Origin: Flavobacteriales bacterium
GTDB lineage: Bacteria > Bacteroidota > Bacteroidia > Flavobacteriales > PHOS-HE28
Assembly: GCA_008016945.1 (NCBI GenBank)
Contig: SSGN01000059.1
Span: 1-44,570, forward strand
Direction of reading: 5' to 3'
DNA length: 44,570 nucleotides
Positions 1 to 8,622 of this stretch are shown piece by piece (positions within the stretch are counted from its first letter, which is position 1; every line of letters begins with the position of its first letter). Below the pieces are notes generated by a model. It was given only the letters and a program-made list of their open reading frames with translations, did no database searches and was not told the origin of the DNA. Both the position numbers and the translations under genes were made by a program.

Positions 1-2
1 CC

Positions 3-2582
3 AATGCACCGCGCCCCCCCAAGGCTTGGAACGGTGGCTCCTCGGCCTACCCGAAGCTGACGATCGACGCGTTGTTCGACCATCAATGCGACCTGTACCC
101 CGACCGTACAGCCGTAGAGATCGGGGATCGGCGCGTGTCGTATGCGGAACTACGCCGCCTCACCGATGCGTTGGCCGCAGAACTCGTGCAGCGCGGATTG
201 GAACCCGGCGAGCCCGTCGGGATCTGCCTGGACCGCTCCATCGCCACCCAGACCGCGATGCTGGCCATCCTGAAAGCCGGTGGCTGCTATGTTCCCTTCG
301 ACCTCTCCTACCCCGAGGAACGTGTGCGGTACATGCTGAACGATGCTCGACCGCGCTTCATGCTGACCCACCGGCACCTCCTGCCCCAGCTTCCCGGCAT
401 GTCCGATCGCGCCATCCTCCTGGATGGGGTGGGCGCGGCAGAAGATGGGTCGTTCCCCATCCGGACCCTGCCCACGCGTAAACATGGCGTGGACAGTGCG
501 GCGTACATCATGTACACCAGCGGTAGCACCGGAGAACCCAAAGGCGTGGTGGTGCCCCACCGCGGCGTGGTACGGTTGGTGCGCGACCAGAACTACATGA
601 CATTCTCCCCGGACCAGGTGTACCTGCAAATGGGCAACCTCTGCTTCGATGCCAGCACCTTCGAGATCTGGGGGGCCTTGCTGAACGGTGCCAAACTGGT
701 GATCCAGCCCCAAGTGAAACCCACCATGCGTGAGGTGGCCGATGTGCTGAAAGCCCACCAGGTGACCACCGTGCTCTTCCCAACGGGCCTGTTCAACATG
801 CTGGTGGATGAGCAGATGGACGCCCTCCGCGGTCTGAAACACCTGGTGACCGGTGGTGATACGATGAGCCCTGCCCATGCACGGAAGGTGCTCCGCGAAC
901 TCGGCCCCGGTGTCCTGGTGAATGCCTATGGTCCTACGGAGAACAGCGTGATCGTGACCTGCCAGGTGATCACCAACGAAAACCAGCTGGCCACCACCGT
1001 ACCCATCGGCAAGCCCATCGCCAACACCGAAGTGTACATCCTGGACGAAGCACTGCGGCCGGTCCCCATTGGTACCAACGGCGAGTTGTACGCCGGAGGT
1101 GATGGCGTAGCACTGGGCTACTGGCAGCGGCCCGAACTCACGAACGAGAAATTCGTCGCCGACCCCTTCAGCGGACGCCCCAACGCCAAGCTGTACCGCA
1201 CCGGCGATCTGGGTCGCTGGCGTGAGGACGGCACGATCGAATTCCTGGGCCGTGCGGATACGCAGGTGAAACTGCGCGGCTTCCGGATCGAGCTGGGTGA
1301 AGTGGAGACGGCCTTGAGCGACATGCCCGCGGTGAAGGACACCGCCGTGACCGTGCGCCAGGACACCCCAGGCGATAAACAACTGGTGTGCTACGTGGTA
1401 CCTGCGGACCCCAAGGACCATGAGGACCACGAGCGCAAGAAGGCCCTGACCCAACTGGTGCGCGACCATATCACGGCGAAGTTGCCCGCGCACATGGTGC
1501 CTGGTGCCTTCGTGGTCCTCGCCGCCATGCCGCTCACGGCGAATGGCAAAGTGGATCGGAAAGCACTGCCCGCACCGATGCCGGACCGACCGATGATGCG
1601 TGCGGAACACGTGGCCCCGCGCAACGTGGTGGAACAAGAGCTCTGCTCCATCTGGAGTAAGGCGCTCGGCGTGGACAACGTCGGCATCCACGACAACTTC
1701 TTCGAGATCGGAGGACACTCCCTGACCGGGATCCAATTGCTGGGGAAGGTGGAGCAGCATTTCGGCAAGGCGATCGAATTCAAGCAGCTCTTCATGGCAC
1801 CGACGATCGCGCAGATGGCGCTGCTGATCGATCCCACGGAACAGGCCACCACCTCTTCCATCGTGCTTGCGTTACAACCGAAAGGACAGCAAACGCCACT
1901 GGTGTGCATCCATGGTGATGAGGCGAACGCGCTTCTTCCCAAGCACCTCGGCATGGACCAACCCTTCTACGCGATAACCCACCAAGGCGAGGACGGCTAC
2001 CGGATCCGGTACAAGACCGTGGAGACCATCGCCGCGTATTACATCGCTGAACTGGAGAAGGCCCTACCGAACCGTACCTACCAGCTCTGCGGCTACTCCT
2101 TCGGTGGGTTGGTGGCCTTTGAGATGGCCCGGCAGCTCACCGCCGCCGGCAAGCAGGTACCCATGTTGATCCTGCTGGACACCTTCCCGCCCGATCCGTT
2201 CAAGGCAGCGATGCTGCGCGAGCGGAAGTTCCACGAGCCGTTCAAGGCCATTGTGCTCCGCGGCGCGATCAGCATGATCCGGATGTTCAAGGAGCGGCTA
2301 CCGTTGAAGCTGCGGAACTTCGCCATCATCAACACGTACGATCGCGCCACGGCCGCTTATTCGTCGAAGACCTACAACGGTCGTACGGCGATCATCAAAG
2401 CCACGGATTCGCCCGGCACGAGCGACATGGGATGGAACGAACTGGTGCAAGGCGAACTGATCCAACGTTCGTGCCCTGGTGACCACTACTCCATGATCAA
2501 GGAGCCGCTCGTGGCGGAACTGGCGAAGGTGGTCAACGGCATCATCGGCGGATCGGATGTGGGTAGGATGAGGGCATTCTGA
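3..2582 (+). CDS. Non-ribosomal peptide synthetase, terminal A-T-TE portion (5' truncated by window edge)
   Basis: The frame is open from base 3, so the gene begins upstream and about 859 residues are visible. Counting from the TTG at base 72, the adenylation domain runs to about residue 505. It contains YTSGSTGEPKG (A3), FDAST (A4), NAYGPTEN (A5), YRTGDLGRW (A7) and NGKVDRKALP (A10). A carrier domain follows, with the phosphopantetheine serine in GGHSL (about residue 550). A type I thioesterase follows from about 600, with GYSFGG (Ser about 676) and a late GDHYS histidine. The enzyme should activate one amino acid, hold it as a thioester and release the product. Aligned from memory to the GrsA pocket, the specificity line reads roughly D-A-F-V-V-G-A-V-I. 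That suggests a hydrophobic or aromatic substrate, which is tentative. Whether a condensation domain precedes it cannot be seen. The stop overlaps the next start (TGATG), coupling it to the phosphopantetheinyl transferase. Confidence 0.93.
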   Translation, partial: NAPRPPKAWNGGSSAYPKLTIDALFDHQCDLYPDRTAVEIGDRRVSYAELRRLTDALAAELVQRGLEPGEPVGICLDRSIATQTAMLAILKAGGCYVPFDLSYPEERVRYMLNDARPRFMLTHRHLLPQLPGMSDRAILLDGVGAAEDGSFPIRTLPTRKHGVDSAAYIMYTSGSTGEPKGVVVPHRGVVRLVRDQNYMTFSPDQVYLQMGNLCFDASTFEIWGALLNGAKLVIQPQVKPTMREVADVLKAHQVTTVLFPTGLFNMLVDEQMDALRGLKHLVTGGDTMSPAHARKVLRELGPGVLVNAYGPTENSVIVTCQVITNENQLATTVPIGKPIANTEVYILDEALRPVPIGTNGELYAGGDGVALGYWQRPELTNEKFVADPFSGRPNAKLYRTGDLGRWREDGTIEFLGRADTQVKLRGFRIELGEVETALSDMPAVKDTAVTVRQDTPGDKQLVCYVVPADPKDHEDHERKKALTQLVRDHITAKLPAHMVPGAFVVLAAMPLTANGKVDRKALPAPMPDRPMMRAEHVAPRNVVEQELCSIWSKALGVDNVGIHDNFFEIGGHSLTGIQLLGKVEQHFGKAIEFKQLFMAPTIAQMALLIDPTEQATTSSIVLALQPKGQQTPLVCIHGDEANALLPKHLGMDQPFYAITHQGEDGYRIRYKTVETIAAYYIAELEKALPNRTYQLCGYSFGGLVAFEMARQLTAAGKQVPMLILLDTFPPDPFKAAMLRERKFHEPFKAIVLRGAISMIRMFKERLPLKLRNFAIINTYDRATAAYSSKTYNGRTAIIKATDSPGTSDMGWNELVQGELIQRSCPGDHYSMIKEPLVAELAKVVNGIIGGSDVGRMRAF

Positions 2583-3337
2583 TGGTGCACACCACCAAGC
2601 CTTTGACCATCCATTGCCAAGGGCCATGTGCTGCGAACATCGACAGGGCCACGGACACCCCGTTGCGTTCCGGCATGGTGCGGATCCACGTGGCAACACT
2701 CGATGCGCTCGCCGATCGAGGGGCGCGCTACCAGGGCCTCCTGGACACGGCGGAGATAGACCGGCTCGAGCGGTTCCGGTTCGAGGCGGACCGCCAGCGC
2801 TTCCTTCTCGGGCATGGACTGCTTCGCGAGATCCTGGGTAGCGCACTGCGGATCGATCCGGCCACCATCCCCTTCCGGCGCGGGCGGTACGGCAAACCCT
2901 ACCTGGAACATTCCCCGGTCCACTTCAACCTGAGCGACACCAAGGATGCCGTGGCCGTGGCCGTTACCCTGGACATGGAACTGGGTCTCGACCTGGAGAC
3001 CATGACCCGCCGGGTGGATCACCAGGCCGTTAGCCAACACTACTTCACCCCGGAGGAGCAGGACGACATCGCCAAGGCCGTGGACGACAAGCGCCGTTTC
3101 CTGGAGCTCTGGACCCGGAAGGAAGCCGTGCTGAAGGCCAGTGGGGTGGGGATCATGGACGACCTGCGGTCCTTGCGGGTGGACCAGGAGACCAACGACC
3201 TGCTGATCCAACATCCCGAATTCATGACGATGAGCGGCCCCGCCTACCATGTGCGCACCTGGCATGTGGGGGAGACACTGCTCCTCAGCCTGGCCACGCC
3301 AACCCCAGTGGACCGCGTGGAGATCCTGCACGCTTGA
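2582..3337 (+). CDS. 4'-phosphopantetheinyl transferase, Sfp/HetI type
   Basis: This 251-residue protein should move the phosphopantetheine arm of CoA onto the serine of carrier proteins. The family signature is visible: GRYGKPYL upstream, the magnesium-binding LGLDLE, and WTRKEAVLKASGVG, which matches the W-(S/T/C)-x-KE-A-x-x-K motif. The length is typical for the two-lobed Sfp class. The ATG overlaps the synthetase stop in TGATG, so the two proteins are probably made together and the synthetase GGHSL serine is the likely substrate. It may also serve fatty-acid ACP, which cannot be judged here. Its TGA abuts, without a single spacer base, the stop of the convergent helicase gene. Confidence 0.92.
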   Translation: MVHTTKPLTIHCQGPCAANIDRATDTPLRSGMVRIHVATLDALADRGARYQGLLDTAEIDRLERFRFEADRQRFLLGHGLLREILGSALRIDPATIPFRRGRYGKPYLEHSPVHFNLSDTKDAVAVAVTLDMELGLDLETMTRRVDHQAVSQHYFTPEEQDDIAKAVDDKRRFLELWTRKEAVLKASGVGIMDDLRSLRVDQETNDLLIQHPEFMTMSGPAYHVRTWHVGETLLLSLATPTPVDRVEILHA

Positions 3338-4768
3338 TCAATCCTCCCCGCCCCAGAATCGCGGGTGGAAATTGAGCAGGAACAGGCGTTGGCTCGCCCG
3401 TGTGATGGCCGTGTACAACCACCGGACATACTCCCGATCGATCATCTCCTCGGTCACATATCCCTGGTCCACGAAGACCGTGTTCCATTGTCCGCCTTGC
3501 GCCTTGTGCGCGGTGACCGCGTAGGCGTACTTCACCTGCAACGCCTGCGCGAAGGCATCCTTCTTCAACTGCTTCATCCGCGCACCCTTGGTCGGTGCGG
3601 AGTAGCTGTTGAAGATGCTCTCACGAAGCAACCGCAACCGGGGCATGGGCAAGGATGGCGCATCGATGGAAAGCACATCGAGCATCACTTTCACCTCCAG
3701 CTCGCGCTCCTCGGCACCGTTCCACCAGCGCACGGTGATATCCGCGAACCGAAGTCCGTACCGCTCCTCCACGGCATGCACACGGCTCACCACGAACTGC
3801 TCCCCGTTCGCGATCAACTCCGGCTTCCCGTTCTGCCCTGCCCAGAAGTAATCATTCTTCACCACCATCAACCGGTCCCCTGAGCACAACTCCTCTTCGT
3901 AGCCATGGATCCGGGCCCGCACCTGCTGGCTGTATTGGTAAGCGCGCTTGTTGCTCCGGCAGATCAGGCATACCTCATCATCACCATCCTGCGCATAGGC
4001 GGTCTCCAGCGCATCCTGCAGATCATGACCATCGGTGCGGATCACATCATCGAACCCGGTGACGAACCTCGGCTGCGGTCGTTCTTCGGCCAGGATCGAG
4101 CGCAACGCCGTGGCGTTGGTGAGGATGCCCGAGCCCGTCGCCTGGCGCACCACCTCGGTGAGCTCCACCACACCAGCCACCACACCGAACGCCTGTAGTT
4201 CCTTCTGATCCAGCGCAGGACTTTGATCGCTGCCCACCGGAGGCAACTGCGCCGGATCCCCGATCAACAACACCCGGGTACCCTCCACGGAGAAGATATG
4301 TTCGAAGAGATCATGCAACAGATCACGACCACCGAAGGCGCCATCACCCCCACCCTGGCGGCCGATCATGGAAGCTTCGTCCACAATGAACAGCGCCCCA
4401 CGGTCGCGGTGTGCGGCCACCTGCATACCGACGTATCCATCCTCCTCGTCCGCAGCACGGTAGATGCGCCGATGGATCGTGGAGGCCGGACGACCGGCAT
4501 AGGCCGAGAGCACCTTCGCCGCACGGCCGGTAGGGGCCAACAGCACCACCGGCCTTCCGGCTGAGGCAAGGACTTTGACCAAGGCCCCCACCAAGGTGGT
4601 CTTGCCCGTTCCGGCATATCCCTTCAGCACCAAGGCCGTACGTTCCTTGGTGGTGCCCAGCAGCCGTTCCAGGGCCATGGCCGCGCGCTGTTGGCCAGCG
4701 GTAGGCGCATGCCCCAGCACTTCGATCAACCGCTCGCGGAAGGCGGTACCCGGTGCGGACGTGGACAT
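3338..4768 (-). CDS. RecD-like ATP-dependent DNA helicase (superfamily 1B)
   Basis: The 476-residue protein has all main SF1 helicase motifs in order. They are Walker A GYAGTGKTTLV near residue 50, Walker B LFIVDEAS, motif III LIGDPAQLPPVG, motif V VTAHKAQGGQWN and motif VI WLYTAITRAS close to the C-terminus. It is much shorter than RecD or RecD2 and lacks the long N-terminal region. It resembles the stand-alone short RecD-like helicases common in Bacteroidota. A DNA-repair or recombination role with 5'-3' polarity is inferred from the family. No RecB or RecC partner is adjacent; an AddA-like gene lies about 37 kb away at 41115. The gene is monocistronic here and convergent with the phosphopantetheinyl transferase. 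Confidence 0.9.
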   Translation of the reverse strand: MSTSAPGTAFRERLIEVLGHAPTAGQQRAAMALERLLGTTKERTALVLKGYAGTGKTTLVGALVKVLASAGRPVVLLAPTGRAAKVLSAYAGRPASTIHRRIYRAADEEDGYVGMQVAAHRDRGALFIVDEASMIGRQGGGDGAFGGRDLLHDLFEHIFSVEGTRVLLIGDPAQLPPVGSDQSPALDQKELQAFGVVAGVVELTEVVRQATGSGILTNATALRSILAEERPQPRFVTGFDDVIRTDGHDLQDALETAYAQDGDDEVCLICRSNKRAYQYSQQVRARIHGYEEELCSGDRLMVVKNDYFWAGQNGKPELIANGEQFVVSRVHAVEERYGLRFADITVRWWNGAEERELEVKVMLDVLSIDAPSLPMPRLRLLRESIFNSYSAPTKGARMKQLKKDAFAQALQVKYAYAVTAHKAQGGQWNTVFVDQGYVTEEMIDREYVRWLYTAITRASQRLFLLNFHPRFWGGED

Positions 4769-4928
4769 CGTGGATCAGTGGAGGGGCGAAGGCTCTTCCC
4801 CTTCCACCCAGGACCATGGGCCGAAAAGTACATTGGACCGGCCTTCTACCCGTTCTCCGTGCGCGGTCCGCCAGTGCGTGGAACGCATCGGTCATGAAGC
4901 CGACCCGGGGGTAACTTCGAGGAAAACC

Positions 4929-4936
4929 TACTTTTG
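4929..4936 (+). promoter_or_regulatory. Bacteroidota -7 promoter element, exact TAnnTTTG
   Basis: TACTTTTG ends 16 bases before the ATG at 4953 and matches the TAnnTTTG consensus fully. A second box of the TAnnTTCG kind (TAACTTCG) lies at 4912-4919. No clear TTG/TTTG -33 element is seen at the expected spacing. Confidence 0.5.
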
Positions 4937-4952
4937 ATCGCCTTCGGGCCAC

Positions 4953-5252
4953 ATGAAAAAGGTATTCTTCAACCTGATCGCCGTATTCCTGATGCTCGCC
5001 GGGGGATCCCTGCTGGTGATCGGCGCCATGGAGGGTCAGGGCCTGCAGATGATGATGGGAGCGGCCCTGGCCTTGCTGGCCGGTCTGGTGGCCTTGTTGA
5101 TGCAGAATGGTTTCTTCAGCCAGCGGGTCGGCACCATCCTGGGCATCCTGTTCGCCATCACCGCACTGTTCCTGGCCTACCGCAACTATCGCGACCGGCA
5201 TCCGGCACTACCGCAAGAGCGATCCTCATCCCTCCCCGATCATGCCCGTTGA
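4953..5252 (+). CDS. Small integral membrane protein, unknown function
   Basis: I do not recognise a family. The 99-residue protein has three hydrophobic stretches: about residues 5-25 (beginning FFNLIAVFLMLAGG), 33-50 (MMMGAALALLAGLVALL) and 60-78 (VGTILGILFAITALFLAY). It ends in a charged, proline-rich tail. It is likely a three-pass inner-membrane protein. It has an exact -7 box just upstream and overlaps the following DUF3822 gene by 11 bases, which supports it as real and as the first gene of the rsmD operon. Confidence 0.75.
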   Translation: MKKVFFNLIAVFLMLAGGSLLVIGAMEGQGLQMMMGAALALLAGLVALLMQNGFFSQRVGTILGILFAITALFLAYRNYRDRHPALPQERSSSLPDHAR

Positions 5253-6054
5253 AGGACCTTCTTCCGGTGCGCACCGTGCGCGAGACTATGCGCCGGAAAG
5301 GGAGCGCACCTACCATGTGAGCATCGTGATCGGCCCGGAGGTATCCGCATGGGTGGCACGGGACATGCATGATCCGCAGGTGCTGGCACTGGCGTGGGGA
5401 GCAGGTGCCGAAGCGCTCCACCATCCGGACCTTCCACAACATCCACGGTCGGTGACCTATGTATCGTTGCCCCAGTTGAGCACCCTGGTGCCCGATGGTG
5501 CGATAGAGCCGGGGACATCGGCCGACCACCTGAAGCTGGTCCACGGCAGGATCCCCGCTGTGGCCGTTCGGGAGCAGCCCGTGGAGCCCTTGGGCGCCCA
5601 ATGCCTGTATGTGAACGAAGCGGAACACGAGCGGAGGATCCTGGACCGCTATGCCTTCGCGCGCAGCCTCCCCCTCCAAGCCGTACTGGTGAACAGTGCG
5701 CGCGAGCGATCGGAGAACGGCCCCGTGCTGGTGGTACACCGCGGCGAAGAACGCATCGATGTGGCCATTGCGGACCGCAATGCGCTGCTGTTAAGCGCTT
5801 CCTATCCGGCACGCACCCCTTCGGACGTGCTCTACTTCTGTCTCTTGGCCACGGAACAAACCGAACATTCTCCCACCACCATGGCCGTGCGCATGGGCGG
5901 AACACACATCACCCGGGCGGATCGCGACCTGCTCTCCCGCTATTTCAGCGATGCGGCTCCGGCGTGGCCTTGGCCCCAGAGCCAACTGTTCCCAGCGGGG
6001 ATGGAGCCGGAGCGCTGGCTGGCGGCATTCGACCAATTCACATGCGTATCGTAG
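5242..6054 (+). CDS. DUF3822 family protein
   Basis: The protein has 270 residues if the ATG at 5242 is used. I prefer this start because the frame reaches further up only through sequence overlapping the upstream gene. The protein resembles the Bacteroidota DUF3822 family, whose members are habitually encoded directly before rsmD, as here. It has a YHVSIVIG beta-strand start and alternating strands such as GPVLVVHRGEERIDVAIADR, suggesting an actin-like ATPase-type fold without an obvious catalytic motif. Its function is unknown. It overlaps the preceding gene by 11 bases and rsmD by 13 bases, so all three are probably translated from one transcript. Confidence 0.8.
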   Translation: MPVEGPSSGAHRARDYAPERERTYHVSIVIGPEVSAWVARDMHDPQVLALAWGAGAEALHHPDLPQHPRSVTYVSLPQLSTLVPDGAIEPGTSADHLKLVHGRIPAVAVREQPVEPLGAQCLYVNEAEHERRILDRYAFARSLPLQAVLVNSARERSENGPVLVVHRGEERIDVAIADRNALLLSASYPARTPSDVLYFCLLATEQTEHSPTTMAVRMGGTHITRADRDLLSRYFSDAAPAWPWPQSQLFPAGMEPERWLAAFDQFTCVS

Positions 6055-6575
6055 GCGGCAAGTACCGCAACCGAAGGCTCCATCCCCCCCACGAGATGGA
6101 GGCACGCCCCACCACCGACTTCGCCAAGGAGGGCCTCTTCAATGTCCTGCACCACAGCATTCCCCTGGAAGGCATCCGCGTGCTCGACCTGTTCGCAGGC
6201 ACGGGCAACATCTCGTTGGAATTCCTTTCACGCGGAGCCGCAGAGGTGATCTCCGTGGACCAGGACCGCCAGCTCCATGCGTTCATGCAGCGCACGGCGC
6301 GTGTGCTGAACGCGCCCGGATGGCGCGTGGTGAAAGCCGACGTGTTCACCTTCCTGAACAGCCATCGCGGCCGGTACGACGTGGTCTTCGCCGACCCACC
6401 GTTCGATATGGAAGGCATCGAGCGGATCCCTGATCTGGTGCGGAACGGAGGGCTGCTGGAGGAGGATGGCCTGCTGATCGTGGAACACCATGAGAAGACC
6501 GACCTCAGCGCACTACCCGGCTACCTGCGGACGAGGCGTTACGGGCTGATCCACTTCAGCTTCTTCGGTGCATGA
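6042..6575 (+). CDS. rsmD: 16S rRNA (guanine(966)-N2)-methyltransferase RsmD
   Basis: The 177-residue SAM-dependent methyltransferase begins MRIVGGKYRNRRL, the usual RsmD N-terminus. It has the conserved RPTTDFAKEGLFN segment, the SAM-binding VLDLFAGTGNISLE and the catalytic DPPF within VVFADPPFD. It methylates G966 of 16S rRNA in the small-subunit assembly intermediate. The ATG at 6042 is chosen because the frame upstream of it is antisense-like and because the family starts exactly here. It overlaps DUF3822 by 13 bases. Confidence 0.95.
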   Translation: MRIVGGKYRNRRLHPPHEMEARPTTDFAKEGLFNVLHHSIPLEGIRVLDLFAGTGNISLEFLSRGAAEVISVDQDRQLHAFMQRTARVLNAPGWRVVKADVFTFLNSHRGRYDVVFADPPFDMEGIERIPDLVRNGGLLEEDGLLIVEHHEKTDLSALPGYLRTRRYGLIHFSFFGA

Positions 6576-6621
6576 TCGCCCAAGGACCGCGCGTGGAGCT
6601 GATGCGAACACGTGTCTGAAG

Positions 6622-6629
6622 TACCTTCG
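6622..6629 (+). promoter_or_regulatory. Candidate -7 promoter element for coaD (TACCTTCG)
   Basis: The TAnnTTCG box lies 23 bases before the coaD ATG, in the 77-base gap after rsmD. The same octamer sits before the ABC-F gene at 27352. No convincing -33 element is visible. Confidence 0.4.
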
Positions 6630-6652
6630 CAACGACCACCGGCACCCTACAG

Positions 6653-7120
6653 ATGAGCAGACCCATCGCCGTATTCCCCGGGACCTTCGATCCGATCACC
6701 ATCGGCCATGTGAGCATCGTGGAACGTGCGTTGCCGCTATTCGACCGCCTGGTGATCGGAATGGGGGTGAACAACACGAAGAAGACCATGTTCGAACAGG
6801 AACAGCGGTTGCAATGGATCCGGGACGCGTTCAAGGCACACGAGAAGGTGGAGGTGGTGGCCTTCCAGGGGCTTACCGTGGACCTGTGCCGAAGGGTGGG
6901 TGCGGGATTCATCGTACGTGGCCTGCGCAACAGCACCGACCATGGTTACGAGCGTAGCATCGCCCTGATGAACCGGCAGATCTCCGGTGTGGAGACCATC
7001 TTCCTGCCCTCCATCCCAGAACACGCCCACATCAGCAGCACCATCGTACGCGAGCTGCTCGCCAATAAGGCCGATGTTTCCGCGTTGGTACCCATGGATC
7101 TTTCCGGGCACCTTCGATGA
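6653..7120 (+). CDS. coaD: Phosphopantetheine adenylyltransferase CoaD
   Basis: The 155-residue enzyme performs the penultimate step of CoA synthesis, turning 4'-phosphopantetheine and ATP into dephospho-CoA. The nucleotidyltransferase signature is clear: AVFPGTFDPITIGH (the TxGH motif) at residues 6-19, VRGLRNSTDHGYE for phosphopantetheine binding, and the ISSTIVRELL signature near the C-terminus. The length is normal. The gene follows rsmD, a conserved order in Bacteroidota, and overlaps the next gene by ATGA. Its pathway supplies the donor used by the phosphopantetheinyl transferase at 2582. Confidence 0.96.
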   Translation: MSRPIAVFPGTFDPITIGHVSIVERALPLFDRLVIGMGVNNTKKTMFEQEQRLQWIRDAFKAHEKVEVVAFQGLTVDLCRRVGAGFIVRGLRNSTDHGYERSIALMNRQISGVETIFLPSIPEHAHISSTIVRELLANKADVSALVPMDLSGHLR

Positions 7121-8613
7121 AAAACCTGCTGACCGGTCTCGTACTCCTTTCGGCCCTCTGGCTCCATGCCGGTCCGTACACGATCATCGTCAACGCGCGT
7201 GGCTTCGACAGCGATATCGTTTCGTTGTACCGCTACGCCGACCTCTTCTCCAACCGCATGGTCCTGGTCGCGCGGGGCATCGTTGACAGCACCGGAAAGG
7301 CCACACTGGAGGGCGAAGCGGAGGGCACCCAGAAAGTTCAATTGCGCATCGGCGAACGACACGCCGACCTGTATGTACGCCGGGGAAGTGTACTCCATGT
7401 GACCCCGTACGACCTGGGCACCGCACGCAGCCTGAACGGCACCACGCGCATGGGCATCGAGTTCAGCGAGGTGAGCTTGCTGGACGTGAACATCCTGGTC
7501 GGCGACCTGAACGAACGCATCGACGCCTTCATCGCCGAAGACCTCGCCACCGACCAGGCCGCAGGCATGCAGGCCCTCGACATCCATCGGGAGTCCGGCG
7601 CCGCCAAGCCCGATAGCACCACCAGGCCACCCACCTTGTTCGTGACCCCGATGCTGTCCAAGGCCCGCGTGGATCCGTTCGCCCAGAAACTGCGGCGCTT
7701 CTACGCCGATGTGGAGGACCCTTGGTTCGCCCACTACCTGAACAACAGTATCGCCGGGCTACAAGTGGGGCCACGCGTCAACGAACGCACCTTGTTCGAA
7801 ACCTACGTGCAAGGGAGACCCGTTCAGTACGACGACCCTGAGTACATCCGCCTGATCCGAACCCTGTTCGGCGAAAGCCTGGACCGCCTTCACCGCGACA
7901 AGGCCGACAGCCTGAACACGGCATTGTCCGGCGGCGATGCCGGAGCACTGCGACACCTCTTTCAAGGGAACGACTTCCTGCGCACCGATGACCGCCTCGC
8001 CGAACTGGTCATGATGGACCAACTCTACCTGAACCACGCCAGCCGCTTGGTGGATCGCAGCGCCGTGGAAGGCATCCTTGCCGCGGTGGCGGGAAACTCG
8101 GCCTATCCTGAACACCGAACGATCGCAGCGAACATGTCGTGGGATCTCACGGCCATGCGCGTAGGCACTTCGCTACCGGCTATGCGGCTGGAGGATGAAC
8201 ACGGCCGGACCGTGGAACAGGCAGACCTGTTGAAGGGACCGGTGTGCGTGGCATTCACCGCAGGTTGGTGCACGTACTGCGTCGCGGAGATCGGCAGTGT
8301 GATCAAACTTGCCGAAGAGCACAAAGGGGCGATCAAGGTGGTGGTGATCGGACTGGATCATACGTTGGAAGCCTTCAAAGCGGCGAAGAAGAACATGCCG
8401 ACCTCGCCACACGTGACCTGGTCGCATGCCGTGGCCGAGCAGCAACTGCGCGAAGATCTGCGCCTGCGCAGCCTCCCCATGTTCTATCTGTTGAACGACG
8501 CGATCCTGGCACGTTCACCGGCACCGCTCCCGAGCCGAGGGCTGGGGGAGCTCTTCTTCAAGGCGAAGACCGAGATGGAGCATGGACAGCGGCTGAAGGT
8601 ATGGGACGACTGA
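7117..8613 (+). CDS. Exported thioredoxin-fold protein, TlpA/redoxin-like
   Basis: The 498-residue protein has a short signal peptide (MKNLLTGLVLLSALWLHAG) and a long N-terminal region of unknown fold. A thioredoxin-like domain follows from about residue 350, where SLPAMRLEDEHGRTVE starts it. The active site is WCTYC, with cysteines 385 and 388. The C-terminal segment LRLRSLPMFYLL carries the expected cis-proline loop. The architecture resembles Bacteroidota TlpA-type proteins with a DUF4369-like N-terminal part, although I could not confirm that domain. It is likely a periplasmic disulfide reductant or a similar thiol-disulfide protein. The start overlaps coaD by ATGA, so it is co-translated. 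Confidence 0.82.
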   Translation: MKNLLTGLVLLSALWLHAGPYTIIVNARGFDSDIVSLYRYADLFSNRMVLVARGIVDSTGKATLEGEAEGTQKVQLRIGERHADLYVRRGSVLHVTPYDLGTARSLNGTTRMGIEFSEVSLLDVNILVGDLNERIDAFIAEDLATDQAAGMQALDIHRESGAAKPDSTTRPPTLFVTPMLSKARVDPFAQKLRRFYADVEDPWFAHYLNNSIAGLQVGPRVNERTLFETYVQGRPVQYDDPEYIRLIRTLFGESLDRLHRDKADSLNTALSGGDAGALRHLFQGNDFLRTDDRLAELVMMDQLYLNHASRLVDRSAVEGILAAVAGNSAYPEHRTIAANMSWDLTAMRVGTSLPAMRLEDEHGRTVEQADLLKGPVCVAFTAGWCTYCVAEIGSVIKLAEEHKGAIKVVVIGLDHTLEAFKAAKKNMPTSPHVTWSHAVAEQQLREDLRLRSLPMFYLLNDAILARSPAPLPSRGLGELFFKAKTEMEHGQRLKVWDD

Positions 8614-8622
8614 GCACACGCC

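Noticed and set aside
150..1760. A 536-codon open frame on the minus strand, histidine- and glycine-rich
   Set aside because: It is fully antisense to the NRPS gene, has no domain and shows the composition expected from the complement of a high-GC gene.
3335..3340. TGATCA at the junction of two convergent genes as a regulatory palindrome
   Set aside because: It is simply two stop codons back to back (TGA and TCA), with no further symmetry.
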